Positions 7,534 through 15,689 of a stretch of 45,476 nt of DNA are shown here, in pieces (position 1 is the stretch's first letter; the number at the start of each line of letters is the position of its first letter). The notes beneath the pieces were generated by a model. That model was not told the origin of the DNA and made no database searches. It saw nothing but the letters and a program-made list of their open reading frames with translations. The stretch covers positions 3,627-49,102 of the forward strand of contig JAHFKK010000002.1 in assembly GCA_023245335.1 (NCBI GenBank), read 5' to 3'. Made by a program: the position numbers and the translations under genes. Source of the stretch: Candidatus Gottesmanbacteria bacterium (GTDB taxonomy: Bacteria > Patescibacteriota > Microgenomatia > UBA10105 > UBA927).

Positions 7534-8217
7534 ATGAGCTTTCATGTATTTTTCTCAATGTCCGTCGGGCTTTCCTGCCCCCTCATGGTTCCCAAAGGGA
7601 AACTTGCAGAGATCCTGCGCCATGTCCAATGGGTTGAGGCTGAGCTGGGATATAAAACAGAACAGTATCGGGACAACCCAAAGCACTGGAAGACCACAGC
7701 CCCCAAAGAAGGGGTTTCGGATGAAACCTATTGCGAAACAGCGGAGGCACATAACGACTACGTAAGAAGCCTTTATGATGATTTTGGCAAATGGTCAAAG
7801 GAGCCTTCCGAAGATGGTGAAATAATCACCCCCGACGATGCCAAACAGTTTTGGCATGGGCTCCAGACCATCAACGTTCCCTTAAGCAGATGGACAAAAG
7901 AATATTTCAAGGCCCGCATGGACGCTCTTTACGAAACGATGCGCGGGCGAGACGCAGAAGGGGTTTCATTTGACGCCAAGCCTCTCACCATAGAGCAAGC
8001 GAGTGCAGTAATAACCCTGTTCGATCAGTATCTCGATGACCACGATATTCGCCTCGAAGTCCCCAAAGGGTACGACTCGCTCTATTCCTCAGACGATTAC
8101 GCATGGTGCGACAAGTGCGGGGCCGTCCACTGGGATGATGTCGATTACGAAATCAAACGTTGCCGTAAGAAGGGAGGGTGCTCCCTTCGCAGAGATTATC
8201 CGCCTGAAAAGGATTGA
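7534..8217 (+). CDS. hypothetical protein with C-terminal zinc-finger-like motif, 227 aa
   Basis: ATG 7534 follows a run of G (AAGGGGGG). The first 45 residues are moderately hydrophobic; the middle is acidic and rich in Trp and Tyr (KHWKTTAP, DDFGKWSKEPSED). The C-terminus has WCDKCGAVHWDD then RCRKKGGCS, four cysteines that could bind one zinc. No family recognised. It sits between the SbcC-like gene and NinB, with NinB following after two bases, so a role in DNA metabolism is plausible by position only. Confidence 0.7.
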   Translation: MSFHVFFSMSVGLSCPLMVPKGKLAEILRHVQWVEAELGYKTEQYRDNPKHWKTTAPKEGVSDETYCETAEAHNDYVRSLYDDFGKWSKEPSEDGEIITPDDAKQFWHGLQTINVPLSRWTKEYFKARMDALYETMRGRDAEGVSFDAKPLTIEQASAVITLFDQYLDDHDIRLEVPKGYDSLYSSDDYAWCDKCGAVHWDDVDYEIKRCRKKGGCSLRRDYPPEKD

Positions 8218-8219
8218 TC

Positions 8220-8639
8220 ATGGCCACCCCACTTTTCACTGGAATCATCGATAAGGGCAAGCTGATCTTGGATCAGCCGCAACGCTACCTTGTTCATTTA
8301 GCAAAGCACGAGGGTAAGCGGATTGAGCTTGTGCTTAGAAAGCGGCGATCAAAGAGATCAGATAGCCAGAATCGCTGGTATTGGGGGGTCTGTGTGGAGA
8401 TTTTGGCCAACCATTGTGGGTATGATTCGGATGAAATGCACGAAGCTTTAAAAATTAAATTCCTGAGCAACCATCAGGAAGATGAAAAAGGACTCATGCG
8501 CGTGGGTAGCACGGCTCGCCTGACAACAGATGAATTCATCGCATATACAAACAGGGTTGTCCGTTGGGCAGCAGAATCACTGAGCGTCTACATCCCAGAC
8601 CCAAGCCAGGTTGATTATGACAGGGCGGTGAATGGTTAG
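8220..8639 (+). CDS. ninB: NinB-like recombination protein
   Basis: Lambda NinB (Orf) family proteins bind single-stranded DNA and help load recombinases in place of RecFOR. The segment KRRSKRSDSQNRWYWGVCVEIL is typical (basic residues, then SxxQNRxYW); the rest is helical, and 139 aa matches the family. I prefer ATG 8220 over the TTG at 8214, since that TTG overlaps the previous stop and has no spacing for the AAAGG site. It lies among other recombination genes, which fits. Confidence 0.75.
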   Translation: MATPLFTGIIDKGKLILDQPQRYLVHLAKHEGKRIELVLRKRRSKRSDSQNRWYWGVCVEILANHCGYDSDEMHEALKIKFLSNHQEDEKGLMRVGSTARLTTDEFIAYTNRVVRWAAESLSVYIPDPSQVDYDRAVNG

Positions 8640-8725
8640 CACGGAAGCAGCTCACGCAAAAGGACGGTGACGATCATCATCAGGATGTGTTTTCCGTGGA
8701 GCGGAAAAAGGAAGAGGGGCCTGAG

Positions 8726-8896
8726 ATGGAGATAACTGCCCCGCGTGATCGGCTCTGCTGGGCCTGTCTACACTATGGATTCAGGGCGGATAACCCAACA
8801 GGTTACAGGTGGGCATGTTGCCTGAAAAAACGGTTTTGGTTCCCGGACTCGGAAGAGAAGCCGGGAGGAAGAATAGGGTGCGAGAGGTGGGAATGA
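8726..8896 (+). CDS. small Cys-rich protein, 56 aa (start uncertain)
   Basis: I choose ATG 8726, preceded by GAAGAGGGG; the frame is open from 8687, where another ATG exists. The product has LCWACLHYG, then WACCLKKRFW, then IGCERWE: five cysteines in a pattern like small zinc-binding phage proteins. The stop TGA (8894-8896) overlaps the ATG of the radical-SAM gene at 8893, so the two are translationally coupled. Function unknown; it could be a partner of the enzyme that follows. Confidence 0.6.
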   Translation: MEITAPRDRLCWACLHYGFRADNPTGYRWACCLKKRFWFPDSEEKPGGRIGCERWE

Positions 8897-9723
8897 CAAA
8901 AGACGGCTGGCCGAGAGGGCCTAAAAGTTGGATCGTTGACAGGGTGCTTTATGTATCCATCCCTTTCACCTGGAATCTGCCGCAAGTTTTTAAGCGCCTC
9001 CGCAATGCTGATATAGAGTTTGATTCGGCTGTTGTCGGTGGCCCTGCTGTCGTGCTTATGCCTGATTATTTTAAAGAACTTGCATACGTGAAAACTGGCG
9101 GCGGGTGCATTGGGGCAATGCAGTTGGTAAACAATCGGGCCACCAAAACCACAACGGGCTGTCCAAATAAGTGCGGATTTTGCGCCGTCCCCAAAATAGA
9201 AGGTTACTTTCGGGAGCTAGAAGACTGGCCAGACCGTCCAATTATCTGCGACAACAACCTATTGGCTGCCTCAATTGGGCATTTTGACAAAATTATCGAC
9301 CGACTTAAAAAGCACGACCGGCCTGATTTTAACCAGGGCCTTGATGCAAGACTTTTAAATATCCATCACTCAAAAAGATTGACGGAATTGAAGCGGCCAA
9401 TAATCAGGCTTGCCCTGGATAATATCAAGTGGACTGAGGATTGGCTTAGCGCCTTTGGATTGCTGAGGTGCGCTGGGATAGCGTTACGCTCTATCTGCTC
9501 TTATGCCCTGATCGGTTTTGACAGTGACCCCGGCGAAGCATGGGCGAGGTGCCAATGGATCGAGAGTTACGGCGTTAAAGCCTTTCCGCAGTGGTTTCAT
9601 GAATTAGATGCGATGAAGGCGAACCAGGTGACAGAGAGGCAAAGGCTTCTTGGCTGGAACGACTACGAACGGCGGCGGATTATGCAATGGTATTACCAAC
9701 ACAAGAAAGCGGTGGCCGCATGA
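8893..9723 (+). CDS. radical-SAM family protein (first of two)
   Basis: Residues 90-97 form CPNKCGFC, the CX3CX2C iron-sulphur motif of radical-SAM enzymes, followed by AVPKIEGY. DFNQGLDARLL and the IRLALDN strand fit later strands of the TIM-barrel. At 276 aa it is short, so little beyond the core barrel is present. The substrate is unknown. I choose ATG 8893 because it overlaps the previous stop as ATGA and gives a sensible N-terminus. The stop overlaps the helicase start (9720). The neighbourhood of helicase, a second radical-SAM gene and recombination genes suggests action on nucleic acid, by inference. Confidence 0.85.
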   Translation: MTKDGWPRGPKSWIVDRVLYVSIPFTWNLPQVFKRLRNADIEFDSAVVGGPAVVLMPDYFKELAYVKTGGGCIGAMQLVNNRATKTTTGCPNKCGFCAVPKIEGYFRELEDWPDRPIICDNNLLAASIGHFDKIIDRLKKHDRPDFNQGLDARLLNIHHSKRLTELKRPIIRLALDNIKWTEDWLSAFGLLRCAGIALRSICSYALIGFDSDPGEAWARCQWIESYGVKAFPQWFHELDAMKANQVTERQRLLGWNDYERRRIMQWYYQHKKAVAA

Positions 9724-11381
9724 GCGCCTTACGAAAGCACCAAAAGCACTTCAGCCAGGCCGTCGATGGGATAATATCCGGATCCGGCGTCAACACGATC
9801 TGGTGCCATGTAACCCCTGGTGGAGGGAAATCTTTACTCCCCGTTCTGGCAGGCAGGCTGATCACCGCCAACTTCGCCGACAAACTTATTTGGATAGCCC
9901 CCCGTCTTTCCCTAATCGACCAAGCCGAGCGAGAATTCATCAATCCGCATTTCCGGCAAGCGCTTAACCACCGGCTGCAAATCCGTAGTAGCACGAATGA
10001 GATAAACCCGTGTCGCGGTACCCATGGATGCGCGACCACCTATAACGCAGTCGGGATGGATGACGGCATCCTCTTGGATGAGTTCCGGAGGAGGCGCTAT
10101 ATCCTGATCATGGATGAATTTCACCATGTTGCCAAGGATTCGCTTTGGCATGAAAAGATTCGGCCACTTTGGGATTTGGCGGCTTACCGTGTGCCGATGA
10201 CGGGGACTCTTGAGCGCGGGGCTGGCGACCGTATTGCGTTTTTGCCCTACCGCGATTTATGGACCTCGTGCCGGCCAGAGCTTCCCCGAGACCAGGCCAA
10301 TTTCTCCATTATGTACACAAGGACCGACGCACTACGAGAAAAGGCGATTATACCCCTTAAATTCCACCTGGCTGACGGGCAAGCCTCTTGGGAAACGGAG
10401 GAAGGAAAGACTGTTAACGTAGCAAGCATCGACCGCGTTGATGACGCTAAAGCTTCGCAGGCTGTCTACACGGCGCTACAGACTGGTTTTGCCGACGACC
10501 TTCTGCGCAACGGTTTGAGTCATTGGCAGGGGCACCGGAAGGCTGACCAAGGAGCAAAATGCTTAATCGTTTGTTCGGATATTAAGCAGGCAGAGCGGCA
10601 TACGGAAAGTCTAAAAAAACAGGGAATGACCCGCGTTGATATCGCCACAAGCAACGACTCTACGGAGGCGATGAGGGCAATCAAGGCTATGAAGATGGAC
10701 AAAATAGACGTTCTAGTTACGGTTGCCATGGCCTATGAGGGATTAAGCATCCCCGCCGTATCCCACATCATTTGCCTGACGCGGGTCAGATCTACTCCTT
10801 GGATCGAGCAAATGACGGCCAGGGCAAACCGTATTAATCCCGCGCTCCCCTATGAGACCCAGGTTGGCCACGTTTTCGCGCCGGCCGATCCCCTTTTTAA
10901 GGAGATTGTGGGGAAGATTGAGCAGGAACAGGGGTGCATCGTGGCGGGGCAGAGGGCGCCCATGGAGGGAGGGAGCGATGGAAGCGAGTCCGAGTTGTTT
11001 TCGGGCGATACTTCTCCAGGCGGAATTATCCCCTTATCGTCACATGCAACTGGCAGCCGGGAAATATTCCTGGGAGATAAAAGTGATGGTGTCCCTCTGT
11101 TTTGCGATGAAGCTACGCAATCAGAAATCGAGGCAGACCTCCGCGACAAACTTGAAAGCCATATCAGGGCCTACTCTTTCCAGAACCGCTACAGCCCTAA
11201 AAAGATCAATGCCGAGGTCTATGCCCATGCCGGGAAAAAACGGCGCGAAATGACCATCAGAGAGCTGAACGACTGCCTATCCTTTGTGAAAGGGGCCTAC
11301 CCATTGGCCCATATCAGGGGAACAGGGCGAGACCGCGTTCCGACAAAAGCGACCCGCGTAGCCGTTCAATGGAGGCCATAA
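9720..11381 (+). CDS. SF2 DEAD/DEAH-type helicase
   Basis: Motifs in order: Q-like start LRKHQKHF, Walker A TPGGGKS near residue 33, DEFHH (DExH) near 134, MTGTL (motif III) near 159, a second RecA-like domain with KCLIVCSD and VLVTVAMAYEGLSIP, and QMTARANRI (motif VI). It therefore couples ATP hydrolysis to movement on DNA or RNA. The last 150 residues are Ser/Gly-rich, then helical, and match nothing I know. ATG 9720 overlaps the radical-SAM stop; the gene ends TAATG, sharing a base with the second radical-SAM start. The tight packing argues for joint function. Confidence 0.88.
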   Translation: MSALRKHQKHFSQAVDGIISGSGVNTIWCHVTPGGGKSLLPVLAGRLITANFADKLIWIAPRLSLIDQAEREFINPHFRQALNHRLQIRSSTNEINPCRGTHGCATTYNAVGMDDGILLDEFRRRRYILIMDEFHHVAKDSLWHEKIRPLWDLAAYRVPMTGTLERGAGDRIAFLPYRDLWTSCRPELPRDQANFSIMYTRTDALREKAIIPLKFHLADGQASWETEEGKTVNVASIDRVDDAKASQAVYTALQTGFADDLLRNGLSHWQGHRKADQGAKCLIVCSDIKQAERHTESLKKQGMTRVDIATSNDSTEAMRAIKAMKMDKIDVLVTVAMAYEGLSIPAVSHIICLTRVRSTPWIEQMTARANRINPALPYETQVGHVFAPADPLFKEIVGKIEQEQGCIVAGQRAPMEGGSDGSESELFSGDTSPGGIIPLSSHATGSREIFLGDKSDGVPLFCDEATQSEIEADLRDKLESHIRAYSFQNRYSPKKINAEVYAHAGKKRREMTIRELNDCLSFVKGAYPLAHIRGTGRDRVPTKATRVAVQWRP

Positions 11382-12181
11382 TGGAATCAGCGCGAAAAAC
11401 AGGGACCAGAGAGTGGGCTGATGAAACCAGGAATCTCTATATCGGTTGCCATAATGCTTGCCGCTATTGCTTCGCACGCGCAAACGCACTGCGATTCGGA
11501 CAAATCGAGTCAGAGATACAGTGGGCCGGTATGAGGCTTAACAAGGGCACCATGAAGGATCTGGGTAAAGAAAAAACGCGCACTTCCTGCAAGCCGCGCC
11601 GGATCATGTTCCCGTCCACCCATGACCTTTTCCCGGAACACCTGGATGTTATCACGGCCTCTTTGAAGTTATGGCTGGCGCCTGGCAATCAAATATTGAT
11701 CGTGACAAAGCCCCGCCATGAGGTTGTGAAGCATCTCTGCAACGAACTGCGGGGCTACCGCAGGCAAATCATATTCAGATTCACCATCGGCAGTATGAAC
11801 AACGACATACTCAGGTTTTGGGAGCCAGGCGCGCCGTCCTACGATGAACGATACGATTGCCTGTGGACGGCTCACGCAAGCGGCTTTGAAACGTCCGTGT
11901 CTTGCGAGCCGTACCTTGACAATAAGATTTACGATCTGGCCATGGCAGTTTCGTCGCTCGTAACGGGATCGATCTGGATCGGTAAAATGAACCGAATATC
12001 CAGCCGTGTCAACACCGATGGATGGGCAAGCAAGGAGCGATCGTTCCTGCACCGTGTCTTCGATAGCCAAACAAATGAATCCATAAAAGATCTCTACGGT
12101 CGTTTGAAAGATAAGCCGCAGGTCCACTGGAAGGACAGCATTAAAAAGGTTTTGGGGCTTCCTGAAGAGGAAATTGGATAA
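11381..12181 (+). CDS. radical-SAM family protein (second)
   Basis: Residues 23-30 form CHNACRYC followed by FARANALRFG, a CX3CX2C cluster motif of the kind seen in spore-photoproduct-lyase-like radical-SAM proteins. Later segments (ILIVTKPRH, IIFRFTIGSMN, ETSVSCEPYLDN, GSIWIGKMN) fit successive barrel strands. 266 aa. I choose ATG 11381, preceded by GGAGG five bases away and overlapping the helicase stop (TAATG); an in-frame ATG at 11369 would lie inside the helicase gene. The substrate is unknown: DNA lesion repair, base modification and RNA modification are all possible. Confidence 0.82.
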   Translation: MESARKTGTREWADETRNLYIGCHNACRYCFARANALRFGQIESEIQWAGMRLNKGTMKDLGKEKTRTSCKPRRIMFPSTHDLFPEHLDVITASLKLWLAPGNQILIVTKPRHEVVKHLCNELRGYRRQIIFRFTIGSMNNDILRFWEPGAPSYDERYDCLWTAHASGFETSVSCEPYLDNKIYDLAMAVSSLVTGSIWIGKMNRISSRVNTDGWASKERSFLHRVFDSQTNESIKDLYGRLKDKPQVHWKDSIKKVLGLPEEEIG

Positions 12182-12204
12182 ACCATTTAAAAAAGGAGCA
12201 AGCC

Positions 12205-13272
12205 ATGAGCGGTTTTTTTATCGGTAACATTTCAGGAATTACGCGGCTAAGGATTGACGGCAGGGAATTGATGAGCACCCCGGGTCTCGAATTTTTTGAC
12301 AGTCAGATCAAGGACCGGGCCTTTTGCGATCTGTTTCCCGAGAATGCCGAAAAGAACGCAGGATTTGTATCTATCAATGACTGCCTGGATTCGGATTTCA
12401 TTACCGAAAAGACGCTGCTGGGCGATTACCGAACCTTCTCTTTGAGGATCGACCGCCGTGCGATCCCTGCATCATCGCTGAAAATCAAGGTTCTCGAGGC
12501 AACGAAAAAACGCCTGCAGGAAACCGATAGAAAGCGGCTCTACCGGCATGAACGCGAAGAGCTTCGCGATTCGGTAAAGCTGGCTCTCCTTAAGACCATC
12601 CCGCCCGTAACGGACATATACGATGTGGCAATAAATACAACAACCGGGGCCGTCTATTTCTCATGCGTGTCCAACAAAGCCATTCAGGAGCTACTGGACA
12701 TCTTCAAGGATGCCTTCAAGATCGTTTTACAGCCCTACGATGTTGTGGACGTAGATTATCTAAGGAAAAACGAACTATCCCCCTTGACCATTGGCCGGGA
12801 GTTCATGACCTGGCTATGGTTCAAGAGTGAACAGAAGGACGGTTGGATCTGCATCAATCGTGAAGATTATGCCGTGAATTTCACCCGCCGCATTGCCCTG
12901 GAATCAGGAGAGGGCGACTATACGGAAACGGTAGTTTGCTCAGGCAGAAAATCAGACCTCAATGAGGCAAAAGAAGCGGTTCGGCAGGGAAAGAAAGTCA
13001 AAGAGGCACGGCTGAGAATCGAGAAGGACGGCGCGGCCTGGGAATTCGGATACAAGGGCGACTCCTTTCAATTCCAGTCCGTTAAGCTCCCCATGTCCGC
13101 CGATATCGAGGAGAACGAAACGCCGGAGGGCCGGAACCTGGAACGGCTCTTTATGATGGCCGCCATTACCGAAACGATGGATGAATTATTAAGGATGTTC
13201 GTGACCTTACGGTTATCACCTGAATGGCCGGATGAGTTTTCAGCAATGCTTAGCTGGGCGGCAGAACCCTAA
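12205..13272 (+). CDS. rdgC: RdgC-like recombination-associated protein
   Basis: RdgC is a DNA-binding protein that restrains RecA; related phage proteins are annotated as RdgC-type. Recognisable features are LRIDRRAIPASSLKIKV, a basic helix with RKRLYRHEREELRDSVK, the segment DVAINTTTGAVYFSCVSNKA, and GREFMTWLWFKSEQ. The length of 355 aa is close to bacterial RdgC (about 300). A good AAAGGAG lies before the start. It is the last clear recombination gene of the block and is followed, 50 bp on, by the DGR variable protein. Confidence 0.75.
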   Translation: MSGFFIGNISGITRLRIDGRELMSTPGLEFFDSQIKDRAFCDLFPENAEKNAGFVSINDCLDSDFITEKTLLGDYRTFSLRIDRRAIPASSLKIKVLEATKKRLQETDRKRLYRHEREELRDSVKLALLKTIPPVTDIYDVAINTTTGAVYFSCVSNKAIQELLDIFKDAFKIVLQPYDVVDVDYLRKNELSPLTIGREFMTWLWFKSEQKDGWICINREDYAVNFTRRIALESGEGDYTETVVCSGRKSDLNEAKEAVRQGKKVKEARLRIEKDGAAWEFGYKGDSFQFQSVKLPMSADIEENETPEGRNLERLFMMAAITETMDELLRMFVTLRLSPEWPDEFSAMLSWAAEP

Positions 13273-13322
13273 GAATATTTTGAGGCATATTTTACCATCT
13301 TTTTGCAGAAAAAGGAGAGATT

Positions 13323-14324
13323 ATGACGACAATTTTAACACCCGATCCATTGCGTAAATCAGTAGAAGCGGCAAGTGAGGGGAAATGCACCGTACTCTAT
13401 ACGAGCAAGGGCTATCCCTCCTACATGACCATCGTTCCGGCCTTCAAATGCGAAGAGCTTGCCGATGATCTCGGCACTGGCCTTCATCCTGCCTTCATCG
13501 TTGGTGGCCGGGAGGTCAGTGAAGTGATGATTGGCACCTACCTTTCTGTTATACGCGGCGGGCAGGCCCTTTCACTTCCCTACCAGAACCCCCACACTTC
13601 AATTAATCATGACGATGCAAAGGAAGCGTGTCTTGCCAGCGGCCCCGGCTTTCACCTTATGACCAACTGGGAATCGGCGGCGCTCGGTCTGTGGTGCATG
13701 AAGCATGGCCTTCCGAGAGGAAATACCAATTACGGCAAGTCCCATTCTCACCCGGAAGAGGAAGGAATGGTTTGTGAGCATGGCAAAACGCTTACCGGAT
13801 CAGGCCCGATAACTTGGCGGCATGATGGGACAATGGGAGGGATAGCTGATCTGGTAGGGAATATTTGGGAACACCAGGACGGCCTGAAACTCGTTGCCGG
13901 AAAGATCATCATGCCCGCTGACAACGATTTCACCCTGCAGTGCGAAGATGAGTGGCCGGATACGGGGGTAAGAATTGACGGCGCGAATGGCAGTATTCAG
14001 ATTTCCGACAAGGTTACGAGCCGTGGCTGGCAATCGGAATCCTTCAGAAATATTACCGTGAAGGAAGGGTACGACATGCCCGTTTCCATCAAACAGGCCC
14101 TTATTGCGCCGTGCTCATTGGCCCTCAATGAGAATAACGAACCGCTGGGCAACGTATGGGCCGATAACACCGCCAAATTCACCAGCGTTCCGGTCCGTTT
14201 TGGGGGCTGGGGCAACGCAGGTGATGCGGGCGTTGCGGCTCTGTACCTCAGCCTTCCGCGCACGGGCGTGATCACGAGCATCGGTTTCCGCCTCGCCTAT
14301 ATCTGTAACGCGAAGTCGGTATGA
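13323..14324 (+). CDS. DGR variable protein 1 (C-type-lectin-like), target VR1
   Basis: A 333-aa protein whose last 47 residues are encoded by a repeat of the retroelement template, so the DGR diversifies its C-terminus. The variable region reads VPVRFGGWGNAGDAG ... GFRLAY, the usual C-terminal part of FGE-sulfatase/C-type-lectin DGR proteins. Upstream segments (NWESAALGLWCMKHG, VGNIWEHQDG) fit the same fold. Relative to the template-coded peptide nine residues differ, mostly at Asn codons. AAAAAGGAGAG precedes the start. It sits in the recombination block about 30 kb from the RT and on the opposite strand, so it may not be a tail receptor-binding protein; its ligand is unknown. Confidence 0.9.
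   Translation: MTTILTPDPLRKSVEAASEGKCTVLYTSKGYPSYMTIVPAFKCEELADDLGTGLHPAFIVGGREVSEVMIGTYLSVIRGGQALSLPYQNPHTSINHDDAKEACLASGPGFHLMTNWESAALGLWCMKHGLPRGNTNYGKSHSHPEEEGMVCEHGKTLTGSGPITWRHDGTMGGIADLVGNIWEHQDGLKLVAGKIIMPADNDFTLQCEDEWPDTGVRIDGANGSIQISDKVTSRGWQSESFRNITVKEGYDMPVSIKQALIAPCSLALNENNEPLGNVWADNTAKFTSVPVRFGGWGNAGDAGVAALYLSLPRTGVITSIGFRLAYICNAKSV
14185..14295 (+). repeat. DGR variable repeat VR1
   Basis: This 111-bp segment aligns without gaps to the template repeat (TR) on the other strand at 44776-44886. There are 13 differences, all at template adenines (9 A to G, 3 A to T, 1 A to C), and the remaining 11 template adenines are unchanged. No G, C or T of the template is altered. Identity stops after GCCTCG, where VR1 and VR2 both continue GCCTATATC but the TR does not. 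Confidence 0.96.
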
Positions 14325-14330
14325 TCTGTC

Positions 14331-14350
14331 GGGCGGGCGATAGCCCGCCC
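14331..14350 (+). promoter_or_regulatory. VR1 downstream hairpin with GATA tetraloop (DGR target hairpin, possibly also terminator)
   Basis: GGGCGGGC and GCCCGCCC form a perfect 8-bp stem around GATA, seven bases after the variable gene's stop and 35 bases after VR1. GATA fits the GRNA tetraloop known from hairpin/cruciform elements needed for DGR target recognition (described for Bordetella phage BPP-1). The stem is followed by ATTTTT, so it could also end transcription. Confidence 0.8.
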
Positions 14351-14371
14351 ATTTTTAAGGAAGGGGTAACG

Positions 14372-14566
14372 ATGAAAAACGAATGGGCGGAAGGATTGAG
14401 GGTGTCAGCGGCAAGAATGCGAGAAACGACCGAAAACCCGAGATACGGAAAGGTAAGCGAAGCCGATTTTGAGAAAAACTTTGTCATCATGGAGCTTGAG
14501 GATGGAGCTTTTTGGAGTGGCACATCCCAGGACTTTGAAAAAAGGTGGGAAGTCGCACCGGTTTAA
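14372..14566 (+). CDS. hypothetical protein, 64 aa
   Basis: ATG 14372 follows AAGGAAGGGG; starting earlier would read through the hairpin after the variable gene. The product MKNEWAEGLRVSAARMRETT ... FVIMELEDGAFWSGTSQDF is acidic, with a helix then strands. No motif, membrane segment or family recognised. It begins a run of small closely packed genes (14372-15687) between the DGR target and the nuclease-methyltransferase pair. Confidence 0.6.
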   Translation: MKNEWAEGLRVSAARMRETTENPRYGKVSEADFEKNFVIMELEDGAFWSGTSQDFEKRWEVAPV

Positions 14567-14587
14567 TGAACACACAAGGAGAACATC

Positions 14588-14902
14588 ATGGAAAAGTTTG
14601 AAGAATGGGCAATCATAGACCTTTTCGGGCATCAGAAGATTGCCGGTAGAATCTCGGAACAACAGATAGGCGGATCATCCTTCGTGCGTGTGGACGTTCC
14701 CGCCATAGGGAAGCAAAAACCCTTCACAAAGCTTTTCGGACCCGGGGCGATCTACTCCATCACAATCACCGATGAAGAGACGGCAACTGCGGCGGCTGAT
14801 TACTTCAAGCCGGTCCCTATGGATCCATGGACAGTCAGAGAAATGCTGAACGGGAAATTAGCGCTACCCGATCCGGCCTATGAAAACGAGGATGGGCTTT
14901 AA
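14588..14902 (+). CDS. conserved phage-type hypothetical protein, 104 aa
   Basis: AAGGAGA precedes ATG 14588. The product has the pattern EEWAIIDLFGHQKIAGRISE, then SFVRVDVP and FTKLFGPGAIYSITI. I recall this pattern (a GHxxIAGxxSE segment and an FVRVDVP strand) in small proteins of many phages and prophages with no assigned function. It is probably a small beta-rich fold. The C-terminal tail ends in an acidic stretch. Confidence 0.7.
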   Translation: MEKFEEWAIIDLFGHQKIAGRISEQQIGGSSFVRVDVPAIGKQKPFTKLFGPGAIYSITITDEETATAAADYFKPVPMDPWTVREMLNGKLALPDPAYENEDGL

Positions 14903-14903
14903 A

Positions 14904-15080
14904 ATGCTTTATTACGTCGATCCCTCGGAAAGAACGTTGCCCCGTGGGAGGCATAAGGATTGCCGGAAGCCTTATGTCAAGGAAGAGAAGATCAAGGAGC
15001 ACTTTTACTGTGAAATATGCAACTGCACTTCCCCAAAAAGCAAAAAGTGCGGGATCTGCGGGAAAGAAAAGGGGGAATGA
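14904..15080 (+). CDS. small zinc-ribbon protein, 58 aa
   Basis: ATG 14904 begins directly after the previous stop (14902). The C-terminal half has FYCEICNCTS then KKCGICGKEKG: two CxxC pairs (CEIC and CGIC) plus one more Cys, a typical one-zinc ribbon. The N-terminus is basic. The stop overlaps the ATG of the next gene (ATGA at 15077). Probably nucleic-acid or protein binding; no specific family identified. Confidence 0.6.
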   Translation: MLYYVDPSERTLPRGRHKDCRKPYVKEEKIKEHFYCEICNCTSPKSKKCGICGKEKGE

Positions 15081-15319
15081 TGGTGGCTCAAGCGGCAATA
15101 GTGTTCTTTTCCGGCCTTTCGATATGGGCTTTTTCCGGCAAGCGCTACCGCCTGGGCTTTCTGTCCGGTCTCTGTGGTCAGCCATTTTGGTTCTTTACCT
15201 CTTTTCATGATGGGCAATGGGGAGTCTTTCTTGTCAGTATATGGTTTACGCTTAATCATGCCCGGGGGTTGTGGGCTCATAGGCATAGCGAGGGGAGCTT
15301 TTGGAGGAAAATAGCATGA
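15077..15319 (+). CDS. small membrane protein, 80 aa
   Basis: I choose ATG 15077, which overlaps the previous TGA, and not the in-frame start at 15017. The product has two hydrophobic segments: AAIVFFSGLSIWAF at the N-terminus and a long aromatic one around LSGLCGQPFWFFTS and VFLVSIWFTL. The C-terminal tail is basic. Probably an inner-membrane protein with two or three spans. The stop overlaps the ASCH gene's ATG (15316). Function unknown. Confidence 0.6.
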   Translation: MMVAQAAIVFFSGLSIWAFSGKRYRLGFLSGLCGQPFWFFTSFHDGQWGVFLVSIWFTLNHARGLWAHRHSEGSFWRKIA

Positions 15320-15687
15320 AAGCAATTTCAATCAGGCAGCCCTGGGCGATCACAATCTTTCGGGGAAAGGACGTGGAGAATAGAACGAAACCATCAAAGT
15401 ACCGGGGGCCACTTCTTATCCATGCGTCGCTGAGGTCGGACAAAGAAGCCTCTGCATTCATCAAAAAGAACTTCCCGGGCGTGCTTCGTGAAGTCGATTT
15501 CTACAATCTCGGTTGCGTTATCGGGCAGGTGGACATGGTTGATTGCGTGACGGACCACTCTTCGCGTTGGTTCTTTGGACCCTACGGGTATGTTTTCGCG
15601 AATCCCGTTCTTTTCAGGAATCCGGTTCCTTACAAAGGCATGTTGGGCCTTTATAATGTGCCGGATGTTCTTATAGTGGAGGCTTGA
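15316..15687 (+). CDS. ASCH-domain protein
   Basis: Begins MKAISIRQPWAITIF, the hallmark start of ASCH-fold proteins (related to PUA, RNA/nucleotide binding). KDVENRTKPSKYRGPLLIHA and later GCVIGQVDMVDC and YVFANPVLF fit the remaining strands. 123 aa, full length for a single ASCH domain. Some family members bind RNA or modified nucleosides; the substrate here is unknown. Start ATG 15316 overlaps the preceding stop as ATGA. It is directly upstream of the nuclease/methyltransferase pair. Confidence 0.85.
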   Translation: MKAISIRQPWAITIFRGKDVENRTKPSKYRGPLLIHASLRSDKEASAFIKKNFPGVLREVDFYNLGCVIGQVDMVDCVTDHSSRWFFGPYGYVFANPVLFRNPVPYKGMLGLYNVPDVLIVEA

Positions 15688-15689
15688 TC

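Noticed and set aside
9650-9967. Arg/Pro-rich 105-codon frame across the radical-SAM/helicase boundary
   Set aside because: It crosses two coupled genes in another frame and has no motif or start signal.
13748-14281. Leftward frames opposite the VR1 gene
   Set aside because: The VR1 reading frame is fixed by the TR-VR relation, where substitutions fall in the first two positions of Asn codons; the opposite frames have no such support.
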